From Ferruginibacter sp. (GTDB lineage: Bacteria > Bacteroidota > Bacteroidia > Chitinophagales > Chitinophagaceae): a stretch of DNA of 64,000 nt. The notes below the pieces were generated by a model, which made no database searches, was not told the origin of the DNA, and worked only from the letters and a program-made list of their open reading frames with translations. The position numbers were made by a program, and so were the translations under genes. Positions 19,701 to 29,038 of the stretch are shown here, piece by piece. The DNA lies in assembly GCF_028288465.1 (NCBI RefSeq), contig NZ_JAQBNR010000056.1, positions 105,493 through 169,492 of the forward strand, given 5' to 3'. Within the stretch, counting starts at the first letter, position 1, and every line of letters starts with the position of its first letter.

Positions 19701-19825
19701 ATTTAAATATTTATTCTTGTAAACTCTCTATTAATACCTCTCCTGTTATTTTGTTTTCACCTGGTCACATTAAGCATGTAACACTACCTCCACGCCCCAG
19801 TAATAGGGTGACCAGCTTTCAATTT

Positions 19826-21187
19826 TTAATCTTTAGGATTCATTTTTTGTTTCGCATTAAAAACTTCAATGGCTGTATTAACTGCCTGCTGCATGGCAGT
19901 AGCATTGCCCCACCCCGTATAATATGCTAAGTGAAGCACTGCTTCGTGCAGTTGTTCTTCGGTCAATTCTTTGTTTGCCAGGGCTCCACTTATTTGTACC
20001 TGGAGCAGATCAGCCCGGCTAAGTGAAGCGGTTGCTCCAATCGTCAGCAATCGTCTGTCACGGATGGAAAGACCGGGACGGCTCCAAATGTTTGCGAACA
20101 GGTGATTGACTGTTTCATTAATAAAAGGGAGATTAGTAGATGAAGAAGTACTGAAACCCTGGCCATAGACACGAGCCATCATTTCTTTGCCACGTTCCTG
20201 TGTATCTCCAGGAAGTGAATTCGGTTCTTTTTCTATTCCCAATGTTTGGTCGGCATGCGTTAGGGCTACGTCAACAAGGGGAACATCAATCCCTAAAGTT
20301 CCGGCCAAATCCTGCGCTGCTTCTAAATCTTTCATCATTAGCGGTTCAATCACCTGGACGACTTTTTTGGGTAAGTTGCCGTTTGCATCACGTTTGCGAA
20401 ACAGTTGCAGGAGTGTTGTTCCTCCGGGGTCGGCCGTTTCAATTACTTCCAGGAGTTTTTCTGGTTTGACACCCGCTGCTTCAGCCAACATTCCTGCTTC
20501 TGCCATTGTATACCAACTGCCAAAAGTGACGACGTTACGTGCAATTTTCGTGGCCATGCCAGCGCCTACCGGTCCGCAATGAACCACCTTTTTAGCCCAG
20601 TCCTCTAACACCGGTCGTGCCCGTTCAACCACATCATCGTCTCCACCGACGATAGCGACCATTCCGTTTTCAGCGGCTTTGTTTCCAGGTGTCACACCAC
20701 AATCCAGGAAACTAACGTTGGCTATACTACAGAATTCTGCCAATTTATGCATCACCGATAATGCCACAGTAGAAAGCAGAACGATAATGAGATTACAATG
20801 GGCGCCTTCCAATAGTCCATCCGGACCACAGATTACGTCTAAAGCTTGTGCAGCATTTACCACAGCAACCATTACTACATCACTTGATTTTGCTACTTCA
20901 GCGGGTGACCTCAGTGGATGTGGAACACCAGGCATGCTATCTGCAGCATCAGGTCTGATATCATAAACAGCCGGGATGCGGCCACGGCGAACCAGGCTAA
21001 TGGCAACACCGCCTCCGATCATACCCAAACCAACCACGCCAGCCCTTGGGGTGTTTCTCTCTCTCTTAAGAAGGTGAGCATTCATTTGATCGGTTTGGTC
21101 ATCCATATTTATTATTCGGAGCTGGTTTGATGAAAAGGCCGGTGGCCCGGTGCTCTCAAATAGCTTGTTTTTATTCCCTACTTCCAT
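19826..21187 (-). CDS. fusion of beta-hydroxyacid dehydrogenase (HIBADH/6PGDH-like) and carboxymuconolactone-decarboxylase-like domain
   Basis: A 453-residue cytoplasmic protein. Residues about 46-320 are an NAD(P)-dependent beta-hydroxyacid dehydrogenase: GVVGLGMIGGGVA (GxGxxG), DCGVTPGNKAAENGMVAIVGG and GPVGAGMATKIARN with the family's catalytic Lys at about 214. Residues about 340-450 are a CMD/AhpD-like helical domain (RDRRLLTIGATASLSRADLLQVQISGAL, HEAVLHLAYYTGWGNA). The usual DAPVSGG-type loop reads DCGVTPG, so the substrate may differ. Its ATG overlaps the GH3 stop in TAATG, which suggests translational coupling. The first 27 residues look unstructured; ATG at 21106 is an alternative start. 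It could oxidise a hydroxyacid formed from the sugar or aglycone (inference). Confidence 0.86.
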   Translation of the reverse strand: MEVGNKNKLFESTGPPAFSSNQLRIINMDDQTDQMNAHLLKRERNTPRAGVVGLGMIGGGVAISLVRRGRIPAVYDIRPDAADSMPGVPHPLRSPAEVAKSSDVVMVAVVNAAQALDVICGPDGLLEGAHCNLIIVLLSTVALSVMHKLAEFCSIANVSFLDCGVTPGNKAAENGMVAIVGGDDDVVERARPVLEDWAKKVVHCGPVGAGMATKIARNVVTFGSWYTMAEAGMLAEAAGVKPEKLLEVIETADPGGTTLLQLFRKRDANGNLPKKVVQVIEPLMMKDLEAAQDLAGTLGIDVPLVDVALTHADQTLGIEKEPNSLPGDTQERGKEMMARVYGQGFSTSSSTNLPFINETVNHLFANIWSRPGLSIRDRRLLTIGATASLSRADLLQVQISGALANKELTEEQLHEAVLHLAYYTGWGNATAMQQAVNTAIEVFNAKQKMNPKD

Positions 21188-23514
21188 TACCTCCTCAGTT
21201 TTGCGTCTGCGATCTTTAATTCATTAATGGGTGCCTGGGGCACCAGTGCTCTATTTACTTTTTCGACAATCATCTCTTTTGGAAGCGTGAAAGATTTCGA
21301 CTGCTTGATATCCTGACTAGATGCGCCAATTTTCACAACGTAATTTCCGGCATCGGCAATCCAGGCCGATTGCGTTGTATTGAAAGAAGCAAGGTCTTTT
21401 GAAGATAGTGTAAACGTGATGGTTTGTGATGTACCCGGTTTGAGCAAAGCTGTTTTGGCGAATGCTTTTAATTCTTCTGACGGCTTATCAAGTTTTCCCT
21501 GCGGCGCACTTAGATAAAGCTGTACGACTTCTTTTCCCGGTACGTTGCCCGTGTTGGTAATTGTTACCATGGCTTTAATAGCGCGAGAAAAGCCTGGTGA
21601 ACTTAACTTCAAATTGCTGTATGAAAAAGTGGTATAACTCAAGCCATATCCAAAAGGAAATGCAGGTTTTACGCCAAAGGAATTATAGTACCGGTAGCCG
21701 ACATAGATACCTTCTTCGTACACCACCTCATCTGATTTGCCCCCGTAACCGGGAAAGTTTTTGGCCGAGGGATCATCTTCATATTTTACCGGGAAAGTAG
21801 TAGCCAATTTTCCGGAAGGATTAACAATGCCGCCTAAAAGGTCTGCCACTGCATTTCCTGCTTCTAGTCCAGGTTGCCACGCAAGCAGGATGGCATCTGC
21901 ATTGTTACGCCAGGAGGCCGTTTCTATTGCACCACCAATATTTAAGACCACAATCAGCCTTTTACCCTTAACATGGAAGGCACTGGCGATATTTTCAATC
22001 ACCACTTTTTCTGTATCAGATAAATTAAAATCAGCTGCTATTTTTCTGTCTGTTCCTTCACCTGCATTACGGCTGATAGTGAAAATGGCAAAATCTGCTT
22101 CGTCAGCGCTTTTTGCTATTAAGTCAGCATCTATTTTGTACTCGGGTGTTACATGTGGTGCGCCCACAGTAAGTCCGGGCTTTTTTGGATGAGCGGCTTT
22201 ATCCTGTTGAATATAGGCGGTATAAACTTCCTTTAAGTTATCAAGGACTTTAAAGCCTGCTTTTAACAAACCCTGGTTAATGGAAACAGCGTAGGCAGTA
22301 TTAACTTCACCACTACCCGTGCCACCCATAATTGTTTCGTAAGAACCGTTGCCGAATAATGCGAGACGTGCTGCCTTTTTCAATGGCAGCACGTCATGCT
22401 CGTTTTTAAGCAGCACCATACTCTCCGTGGCAGCGTTTCTTGAGATCGCTGCATGCGCCTTTAAATCAGGCTCGTTGGAATATTTGTAATGCTGAAAAGA
22501 AGGTGTCTTTAATAAATAGTTTAGGATCCTCTCAACATTCTTATTCAAATCAAGGATATCAAGCGTTCCATTTTTCACTGCATCAACAATAGCCTGTGTT
22601 TTGTTTTTGCCTCCAGGTTCAATTAAATCGTTTCCTGCTTTCATTTGCGCAATAGCGTCTCTTCCGCCATACCAATCGGTCATCACGATTCCTTTGAATC
22701 CCCACTCACTGCGAAGAATGTCCGTTAACAGGTCTTTGCTTTGGGAGGTGTAAGTGCCATTTATTTTATTATAAGAACTCATAACCGTCCATGGTTGTGC
22801 GTTCTTAACCGCTATTTCAAAACCTCTTAAATAAATTTCCCGAAGGGCTCTTTCACTAATAATGGCATTGATGACTCCTCTTTTTGTTTCCTGGTTGTTT
22901 GCTGCAAAGTGTTTGATAGAGGTGCCTACCCCATTCGACTGTATTCCTTGTACCATGGCACTCGCCATATAACCAGTCACAACCGGGTCTTCGGAATAAT
23001 ATTCAAAATTTCTTCCGTTAAGCGGATTGCGATGTATGTTCATACCGGGACCTAAAATCACGTCAATACCATATTCCCTGATTTCATTTCCGAAGGCTGC
23101 ACCCACTTTTTTGATGAGGGTGGTATCCCAACTGGATGCCAACAATGTTCCCACGGGGAAAGCAGTAGCATAATAAGATTTAGAGCTGTCTCCTTTTTGA
23201 AAAGGATCTATCCGTACTCCAGCAGGACCATCGGCGAGAACCGAACCAGGTATATTGAACCGTTCGATACTAAAGGTGTTGCCGGCAGCACCTGGCACTC
23301 GGCCATCAGCATCCCCAATTACAGGGGCATTATTACCGGCCATGCGCAATCCTGTTCCTACCACTAGCGATGCTTTTTCTTCCGGTGTCATCGCATCTAC
23401 AATGTCATGCACAGAATTTTTGCCTAATTGCGGCAGCTTATTCTGGGCATTGCTGCTGGCCGAAACAGCAACAAACAGGCAAAGGAACAGGTTGCGAAAA
23501 TTTACAGGTTGCAT
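21187..23514 (-). CDS. secreted glycoside hydrolase family 3 beta-glycosidase
   Basis: A 775-residue GH3 enzyme with a signal peptide ending near SNAQ. The order is barrel domain (MTPEEKASLVVG, DGPAGVRI, GRNFEYYSEDP, KHFAANNQE), nucleophile Asp280 in GIVMTDWYGG, the second alpha/beta domain (ATESMVLLKNEHDVLPL), then a C-terminal fibronectin-III-like domain. GRNFEYYSEDP and MTDW are typical of beta-glucosidase-like GH3 proteins. It differs clearly in sequence from the GH3 at 7476, so the two probably cleave different linkages. It is upstream of, and overlaps by TAATG, the dehydrogenase-CMD fusion gene. Confidence 0.94.
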   Translation of the reverse strand: MQPVNFRNLFLCLFVAVSASSNAQNKLPQLGKNSVHDIVDAMTPEEKASLVVGTGLRMAGNNAPVIGDADGRVPGAAGNTFSIERFNIPGSVLADGPAGVRIDPFQKGDSSKSYYATAFPVGTLLASSWDTTLIKKVGAAFGNEIREYGIDVILGPGMNIHRNPLNGRNFEYYSEDPVVTGYMASAMVQGIQSNGVGTSIKHFAANNQETKRGVINAIISERALREIYLRGFEIAVKNAQPWTVMSSYNKINGTYTSQSKDLLTDILRSEWGFKGIVMTDWYGGRDAIAQMKAGNDLIEPGGKNKTQAIVDAVKNGTLDILDLNKNVERILNYLLKTPSFQHYKYSNEPDLKAHAAISRNAATESMVLLKNEHDVLPLKKAARLALFGNGSYETIMGGTGSGEVNTAYAVSINQGLLKAGFKVLDNLKEVYTAYIQQDKAAHPKKPGLTVGAPHVTPEYKIDADLIAKSADEADFAIFTISRNAGEGTDRKIAADFNLSDTEKVVIENIASAFHVKGKRLIVVLNIGGAIETASWRNNADAILLAWQPGLEAGNAVADLLGGIVNPSGKLATTFPVKYEDDPSAKNFPGYGGKSDEVVYEEGIYVGYRYYNSFGVKPAFPFGYGLSYTTFSYSNLKLSSPGFSRAIKAMVTITNTGNVPGKEVVQLYLSAPQGKLDKPSEELKAFAKTALLKPGTSQTITFTLSSKDLASFNTTQSAWIADAGNYVVKIGASSQDIKQSKSFTLPKEMIVEKVNRALVPQAPINELKIADAKLRR

Positions 23515-23560
23515 GATGGCTTAATGTGACAGGAATGTTGAACTTTTTTTAAGCGGCTTT

Positions 23561-25744
23561 TTATTTTACAACCACCCGTACCCGGTCAAGGTTTTGAATA
23601 CGTGTAAATAGTGTTTTGGTATCACCCTGGCGTTGTGACGCTACCCGCAGGGTTGGAAAATAGGTTCCAGGTTTGGAGAATGTGTAAGTTGTTTTCAACG
23701 TTACCCGGGATCCAGTTTTATCGGCAGGCGTTAAGGTTGCTTTAACTGGAAAAGAAGCGGATTTGTCAAAAATCCATCCATTACGTTTGCTCACATCATC
23801 TACTTCACCTTCTAAATGCCATGCCGCTGCAACCACCTTGCCCCTGTTTTTTGGTACTTCTACTTCAGCAGTGAAAGTGACAGGTTGGCCAACTTTCACA
23901 TCGGCTCTTTTGCCGCCATTGGCTTTCAACATTACTACCGGTTGAATACCGCTGCGTTCGTTTGCTGTTGCCGGGATCGCCACTTGTCCATCAACGATTT
24001 TATAATTAGTAGTGGCTGCAGGTGCAATGCCTTTTTCTACCCATGCACTAATATCCAGCAGTGCTTGCTGCAATATGCCAAGGTAACCAACGGTACGAGT
24101 TGGGTCGTCTTCTATTGGAGTATCGCCATGCAGTGCATGATCTGTATACCAAAGGCGGAAATTGTTATCGGTGTTATCGCCCAGGATCTGCTTTACTTTC
24201 GTACGGTACCAATCAGCTTGCCAGGCGAATGCTTCGCGGTCCATAACCGATTCAAGTAAAATCATTTTTCCCTTGAATTTTCCGGACGCCGATACACCAC
24301 CTGATGCTCCCTTCGTAAATGCTGTAGCTAACAAAAATGGACGCTGTGGATAGAGCGGCTTGCCATCTTTATCAAGAAATTGTTTGTATACCGGGTATTC
24401 TTCCACTGAAGGTGGCAACTGGTGCCGGTGATAGGTTTGTACGGCCAGAAAATTGGAATTGTCCACTTGCACCTCATCGCCTGGCTTTACCAATGCAAGC
24501 ACGGCGGCGTCAACTGGGCCAAGAACCACTTTATCACCTGCGATCTTTGTAATCTGCAAGGTTTTACCAGCGGCAGCGCCGGTTTTGATAATTAAATCGC
24601 CACCAAGAAACTGGATCCCGGGCAATACATTTTCCAATTGATACGCCACTGGCATTCCTCCCTCTACCCCACCTATAGACTTCCAGGCTGCATCCGCTGT
24701 TCCTCTTTCCTGCGGCGACACGGGTTGCGCCAAACCCAATTTGACAGCTTCGTCAATAGCAATGCCTGCTTTTATCTTACTAGGCTGCTGGATACGGGCC
24801 TTTACAAGCGATGCAGGGGGATTAGCACCTAAATAACCAGGCACATTCCAAAAAGCACTATCAAAATATTTTCTGTCGGCTCTTACAACTCCTTGATACA
24901 ACACTAAAAAGCCGTGGATACCCATTGTTTTGTAGCCGAACCAGGATTGTGGTGGAAAACCCATCATGGTTACTTCCCGGAGTGCTTCGTTCTCTTCCTG
25001 GTTGAGCCCTCTATACATATCTCCGCTGCCTCCTGGCTCTAATGCATCTATTATTTGGGGAAGCTTGTCATACAATATTCGCATAGCATGCATACGAATA
25101 GTGAATACATTGGGTATGGCCATGGATGAGCCCAAGACATAGGGAACTGCACCATCCCAAACTCCTTCCGTGTTTTCCATACCACCCACTGTTCTGAATG
25201 CACCACCACTTCCACCAAAACAGTAGCCATACGGACGTTTACCTCCAAAGATTTGGGTTGCTACAACTCTCGAAAATTGCGCAGCGGCAGCATTGACCCG
25301 AAAAGCACCAAAGGATGGGTCGCTGGTTGCAGGTTTTGCAAAGTCTATTCTACCTCCCTGGTTGGTTTCAATTAAATAGGCGCCATGCGTAACGGAGAAC
25401 CCAATTTTATCCTCTTCACCGGTAGCGGCTTGTGATAGATTTTCATTATCAGGGAACGGCGTGATGTATTGAAAAAATCTTCCCTGGTATTTTTCTTTAG
25501 ATGGGAAGTAAAAAGAGAAACGAGCGCCGTTTCCCTTAAAGCCACCATGCACATAACGGTGCCGAACTGGCTTATCCCGCCATTCATCTATATCGATAAA
25601 CGGTTCTTTAAATACCGTGTCCATTGTTGCAAAACTTTTTGCAAGCTGATTGCTCAACTGGGGCAAATTGTTTTGCGCTTTTAGAAGGGAAGAACCAAGA
25701 ATCCCCAGCAGGAGCAAGCCTTTCGTAACTTTTGAAATTGACAT
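23561..25744 (-). CDS. large secreted alpha/beta-hydrolase-fold protein
   Basis: A 727-residue exported protein (leader MSISKVTKGLLLLGILGSSLLKAQ). The N-terminal part has DIDEWRDKPVRHRYVHGGF and FSFYFPSKEKYQGRFFQYITP, then FGGSGGAFRTVGGMENTEGVWDGAVP, where Ser179 in GGSGG is the likely nucleophile. The C-terminal 120 residues form a PKD/Ig-like module. The family is conserved but its substrate is not known to me; bulky esters on plant glycosides or polymers are possible. It is paralogous to 17508 and to the truncated copy at 29145. It is second in the operon after the small secreted domain gene. Confidence 0.83.
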   Translation of the reverse strand: MSISKVTKGLLLLGILGSSLLKAQNNLPQLSNQLAKSFATMDTVFKEPFIDIDEWRDKPVRHRYVHGGFKGNGARFSFYFPSKEKYQGRFFQYITPFPDNENLSQAATGEEDKIGFSVTHGAYLIETNQGGRIDFAKPATSDPSFGAFRVNAAAAQFSRVVATQIFGGKRPYGYCFGGSGGAFRTVGGMENTEGVWDGAVPYVLGSSMAIPNVFTIRMHAMRILYDKLPQIIDALEPGGSGDMYRGLNQEENEALREVTMMGFPPQSWFGYKTMGIHGFLVLYQGVVRADRKYFDSAFWNVPGYLGANPPASLVKARIQQPSKIKAGIAIDEAVKLGLAQPVSPQERGTADAAWKSIGGVEGGMPVAYQLENVLPGIQFLGGDLIIKTGAAAGKTLQITKIAGDKVVLGPVDAAVLALVKPGDEVQVDNSNFLAVQTYHRHQLPPSVEEYPVYKQFLDKDGKPLYPQRPFLLATAFTKGASGGVSASGKFKGKMILLESVMDREAFAWQADWYRTKVKQILGDNTDNNFRLWYTDHALHGDTPIEDDPTRTVGYLGILQQALLDISAWVEKGIAPAATTNYKIVDGQVAIPATANERSGIQPVVMLKANGGKRADVKVGQPVTFTAEVEVPKNRGKVVAAAWHLEGEVDDVSKRNGWIFDKSASFPVKATLTPADKTGSRVTLKTTYTFSKPGTYFPTLRVASQRQGDTKTLFTRIQNLDRVRVVVK

Positions 25745-25848
25745 GTAGAAATGTTATTATTGATAAACTTATAATTTGATTTTATGCATCTATAGCGTAT
25801 CTAGCTTTCGCTCTGCCTCAGCTCCATTTAGAATAGCTCAAATCTGAA

Positions 25849-26232
25849 TTATTTTGTTGCTTTCACCCGTACAGCTTCCACATCAAACATCCCCATTGCG
25901 TTTCCAGTGGCGTGGTCTTCGTCTTTTTTTGTTAACTCCGTAATTACATCGTGTTCGTTGATGCTATAATACAAAGTGATGGTGTTAGCATTCAATTCTG
26001 CCTTTGTAATCGTAGACAGTTTTTTTCCAGTTGTGTCTTGCACAACCCCAATAATCCCTGTATCTTCTTTCTCGAGGACAAAAACCATCTTCCTATCACC
26101 ACTTGGTGTTCCTATCACAAGTGTACTCCACTTGCCTGCAAAATATTCCACACCTGTTTTCGTTTGTGCGTCCGCATTTAGCGATAAGAATAAAGAAAAG
26201 ATGCCTAGGAGAGAAAAGGGGAACTTTTTCAT
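25849..26232 (-). CDS. small secreted domain protein (same domain as at 15621 C-terminus and 35241)
   Basis: A 127-residue exported protein (MKKFPFSLLGIFSLFLSLNADAQ leader). The mature 105 residues are one domain: YFAGKWSTLVIGTPSGDRKMVFVLEKED, an Ile/Gly-rich middle, then KKDEDHATGNAMGMFDVEAVRVK. It has an alternating beta pattern like a small lipocalin/fatty-acid-binding-like barrel, but I cannot name a family. It is the first gene of the long operon, about 105 bp upstream of the alpha/beta-hydrolase. It recurs at 35241 and as a fusion at 15621, so it is tied to these carbohydrate genes. Function is unknown. Confidence 0.8.
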   Translation of the reverse strand: MKKFPFSLLGIFSLFLSLNADAQTKTGVEYFAGKWSTLVIGTPSGDRKMVFVLEKEDTGIIGVVQDTTGKKLSTITKAELNANTITLYYSINEHDVITELTKKDEDHATGNAMGMFDVEAVRVKATK

Positions 26233-26392
26233 AAATGAAGCAATTTTAATTGGTATGTAGAAGGATTAGTTTTGTTGTGAAGGAGGTTGAGTTTTTCAAG
26301 AAACAGAATAAGGTGATTTTATAATGTCGCAATGCTTTCGTTTTAATTATTATTGACAATGAACAAAAGTCTTAATAAAGTAGCCCTTAGAG

Positions 26393-26429
26393 AAATACTT
26401 CTTTTGCCATTTCTGATACACTATTTACA
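26393..26429. promoter_or_regulatory. second copy of the 37-bp element of the susC/AraC region
   Basis: Matches 6416-6452 at 34 of 37 bases, with 27 consecutive identical bases at 26403-26429. It lies about 161 bp upstream of the operon-heading gene at 26232. The TACATTTG box that follows the first copy is TACACCCC here, so what is conserved is the spacer and upstream part, not the -7 box. The leader next to the ATG (GAAGCAATTTT at about 26237) also resembles the susC leader. Confidence 0.6.
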
Positions 26430-26541
26430 CCCCTCGAAGAATAAGCAACTACCGGCACCTACAATAAGTGTTTGTTCTGACGAATGAGGCAGGTTTTGAA
26501 AAGATGTGTTTTAAGACAATAAGGACAAGCGTTAATTTTTA

Positions 26542-27047
26542 AAAAATTACTCATTTTATCTCTCATGCTTTTTACTGGGTTTATTCCTGGGCTGTAGAGA
26601 CAATGATAAAATAATTGAAGTCAAGGCGGAATCCAAAAAGTATAACGAAAGTGTTCCAGAGTCAACCGGAAAGTTAAAGCAATTAAATATAAATATTTTA
26701 CTTGACCTTTCTGGTAGAATTGAACCAAATAAATCCTAAGCAGCCTGAACAAAAAGAAAGAGATGTTTCCGCAATTATGGTTTTATGCCACGCTTTTAAA
26801 AACACCGTCAATGCATTTAACATAGGGGCAAAATCTATAAAGGGGAATTTAGTTGAGTCAATGGTGCAGGGGGCTGTGGCACATGATGATAGGTAATTAC
26901 TACTATGGGCAAATGTTCTACTCCCAAGGCTGCAATTGCTGGATATTCAAATTTAACAGTGGATTGTTTGATGAGTTATCCGACTACTTTGAAGCATATA
27001 TGATAGGATGGTTTTGGGTGATTAGCGGTCCTGGCAGAAATAAATAA
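26542..27047 (+). pseudogene. broken lipoprotein gene, possibly vWA-like
   Basis: A coding remnant spread over frames. The first reads LLGLFLGCRDNDKIIEVKAE (a lipobox-like segment without an ATG) and then NINILLDLSGRIEP, before a stop near 26738. A second frame (26702-26896) continues with ERDVSAIMVLCHAFKNTVNAFNIGAKSIKG. A third ends at 27047 (FDELSDYFEAYMIGW). The DLS-x-RI followed by a predicted helix resembles a degraded von Willebrand-like metal site of lipoproteins found near mobile DNA, but this is only a resemblance. Confidence 0.45.
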
Positions 27048-27124
27048 GATGCAAACCATACGTTAATGTGTTTTTAAGGCGTTTAAGATAGACTGAAAAT
27101 CTTTATTTCGCTGAAAATTTGTCC

Positions 27125-27481
27125 ATGTCTAACATCCTGATTGTTGAAGACTCAATTGATTTGACACATATGTATGTACAGTTGTTTGCTGCGTATCGTC
27201 ATAATGTAACCGTAGTACGTACAGGGAAAAATTTAGAAGTAGTTATAGAAGAGTTTAAGCCTGATCTTATCCTGCTTGACATTTATTTAACCCGTGAAGA
27301 CGGCAGGGACATATGCAAAGAATTAAAACAAACACACAGCGCTATTCCAATAATTATGGTATCTGCAAGTTTAAATCTTAAGGATAAGTTTATTGCTTGT
27401 GGTGCTGATGATTATGTTGCTAAGCCATTTGATATAAAAAATCTAATGGATAAAATATCTAACTGGACACAAGTAAAATAG
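27125..27481 (+). CDS. single-domain response regulator receiver
   Basis: A 118-residue CheY-like receiver without an output domain. The acidic pair is at Glu8-Asp9 (IVEDS), the phospho-acceptor at Asp52 (LILLDIYL), the switch Ser at about 80 (MVSAS) and the invariant Lys100 (VAKPF). It would accept phosphate from a histidine kinase and act by protein contact. No kinase is nearby. The ATG at 27125 is preferred to the in-frame TTG two codons upstream. It stands alone between a degraded gene and a region with two terminator-like hairpins. Confidence 0.9.
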   Translation: MSNILIVEDSIDLTHMYVQLFAAYRHNVTVVRTGKNLEVVIEEFKPDLILLDIYLTREDGRDICKELKQTHSAIPIIMVSASLNLKDKFIACGADDYVAKPFDIKNLMDKISNWTQVK

Positions 27482-27791
27482 TAGGCAATTTTCGCTTCTT
27501 CCACCTGGCAGAATGAAAACTGAAACATCCCTTCTCATCAATGGTTGAAATGAGTTAGTTAAATATAACGATAGCAGAACCATTTTTATAACCAGTAAAG
27601 TATGAATGGAATACTTTATTAGAACTATTGCATATAAAAAATAGAGGCCTTATCTTACCCATCCTGTTTTAATAGGAAAACAGATGACTTATTTTCAGGG
27701 CGGTGTTTCAACAGCAGCCCTTCTTTATCTTTAAAATAATAGATAGTCAATAAATACAAAGCATTCGTTTTCTTAGGGGTTCGGTTAAGTC

Positions 27792-27827
27792 AAGGGCACT
27801 GTCTACACAGGTAGCCCTTTTTTTATT
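27792..27827 (+). terminator. intrinsic terminator-like hairpin
   Basis: AAGGGC (27792-27797) pairs with GCCCTT (27814-27819), and CTG with CAG inside, followed by a run of T's. It lies about 310 bp past the receiver gene, too far for a simple 3-prime end. Confidence 0.6.
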
Positions 27828-27920
27828 ATTGTTATCAATTCGCTAAGAAGGTATAACAACTTGTTTTTATTTTAAAAGGGTAATAATTTCATCCTGGTTT
27901 TAAAGGATATTGGACAAAAA

Positions 27921-27957
27921 ACGGGGCAGCTGTTTTTACAGTAAGCCCCATTTTTAT
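27921..27957 (+). terminator. second intrinsic terminator-like hairpin
   Basis: GGGGC (27923-27927) pairs with GCCCC (27945-27949), with CTGT/ACAG as an inner stem, and ATTTTTATT follows. It is about 130 bp after the first hairpin with no gene between. Confidence 0.6.
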
Positions 27958-28078
27958 TACTGTGTAGGTTCAATAAACTCACTATAAATTAATATGTGGT
28001 ATGGAAACTGTTTTAGTACTTTACTTTTAATTTTTTTACATTTACAGCAAGTAGTTACTCCAAAATTCTACATCAACT

Positions 28079-28909
28079 ATGGTAAAGAATTATATCCTCA
28101 TGGTTTTCATTATTATGGGCACTGTCAGTACCGGATGCAATTCCGGTAATGATAACAACAAATACCAAAACCTGAAATTTGAATCTGTAAGTGACAGCGT
28201 GTATCAACCGGATGAAAATTATAAACAGGGCCTGGCTACCTGGAAGCAGTATTATGAACATTGCATGAATCAACCCATATTTGCCGATGCATTTTATTTA
28301 CAGCTGCAGGACAAAATCAATATTGGTAGTATTAACAACGAACATGCAACAGACATTACCAAAGGACTGAAAATTTTGGATACCGCCAACAATCAAAATC
28401 TTTTCCACTTGCTGGCGATTATGAATTCTGCCAATTGCAGTGATACCCTGCCGCTAAGCAATCATTTAAGAAAAGATTTTTATGCCGAGATAACAGAGTT
28501 ATTAAGTATGTCGCCGGAATATAAAGGCCTGCCGGCAATTTTCGACAGTACAAAAATGAATATAAGAGTAGGTACGTTGTACTATGATGCACTGAGGCCT
28601 GATACCCTGATCAGCACACTTAACAGAACGACTGATTCATCATTGATCCGTTATAAAGAATTGTTGCTGCGGCCGGAAAATGTATTGCTCGCACAAACAG
28701 TAGATATGATCGGCTTCAGTGCAGCATTTCCTTTAAAAAGTAAACTTACCAATGAGCAGGAAACTGCACTAAAAAAGGGTGTTTCTTTCAGTCTGAATTC
28801 ATCAAACGATAAAGTCAGTTTAGCCCTGCTTTCGAATAATACAATCCGCATGCAGGTAAATAAACGCTACACCGTACTCGGTAAATTTTTAAAGTTGAAA
28901 GTCAGTTAA
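28079..28909 (+). CDS. lipoprotein of unknown function
   Basis: A 276-residue protein with a lipoprotein signal (MVKNYILMVFIIMGTVSTGC, Cys20) and a low-complexity NSGNDNNK linker. The rest is predicted mixed alpha/beta with no motif I recognise; a segment near 115 (NSANCSDTLPLSNHLRKDFYAEI) has the only other Cys. It is alone on this strand, preceded by two terminators and followed by remnants, so it is probably monocistronic. No function is proposed. Confidence 0.75.
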   Translation: MVKNYILMVFIIMGTVSTGCNSGNDNNKYQNLKFESVSDSVYQPDENYKQGLATWKQYYEHCMNQPIFADAFYLQLQDKINIGSINNEHATDITKGLKILDTANNQNLFHLLAIMNSANCSDTLPLSNHLRKDFYAEITELLSMSPEYKGLPAIFDSTKMNIRVGTLYYDALRPDTLISTLNRTTDSSLIRYKELLLRPENVLLAQTVDMIGFSAAFPLKSKLTNEQETALKKGVSFSLNSSNDKVSLALLSNNTIRMQVNKRYTVLGKFLKLKVS

Positions 28910-29038
28910 TGTTCAGGCAGGCTGGCATGCCTAGCCAATATTTTCATGGACTTTGGTATCGGGCCGGGTAAACACTTCTCTACTGTGCCGAACGCTTTTA
29001 TATTCGTTGTCTCCATTGTTCAAAATTTGTTTAGGTGA

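Larger units (their letters stand above)
27482..28078. other. 597-bp intergenic region with two terminators
   Basis: No protein gene is apparent. It holds two hairpin-plus-T-run structures at 27792-27827 and 27921-27957, and an AT-rich run before the lipoprotein gene at 28079. A short transcript between or before the hairpins is possible. Confidence 0.5.
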
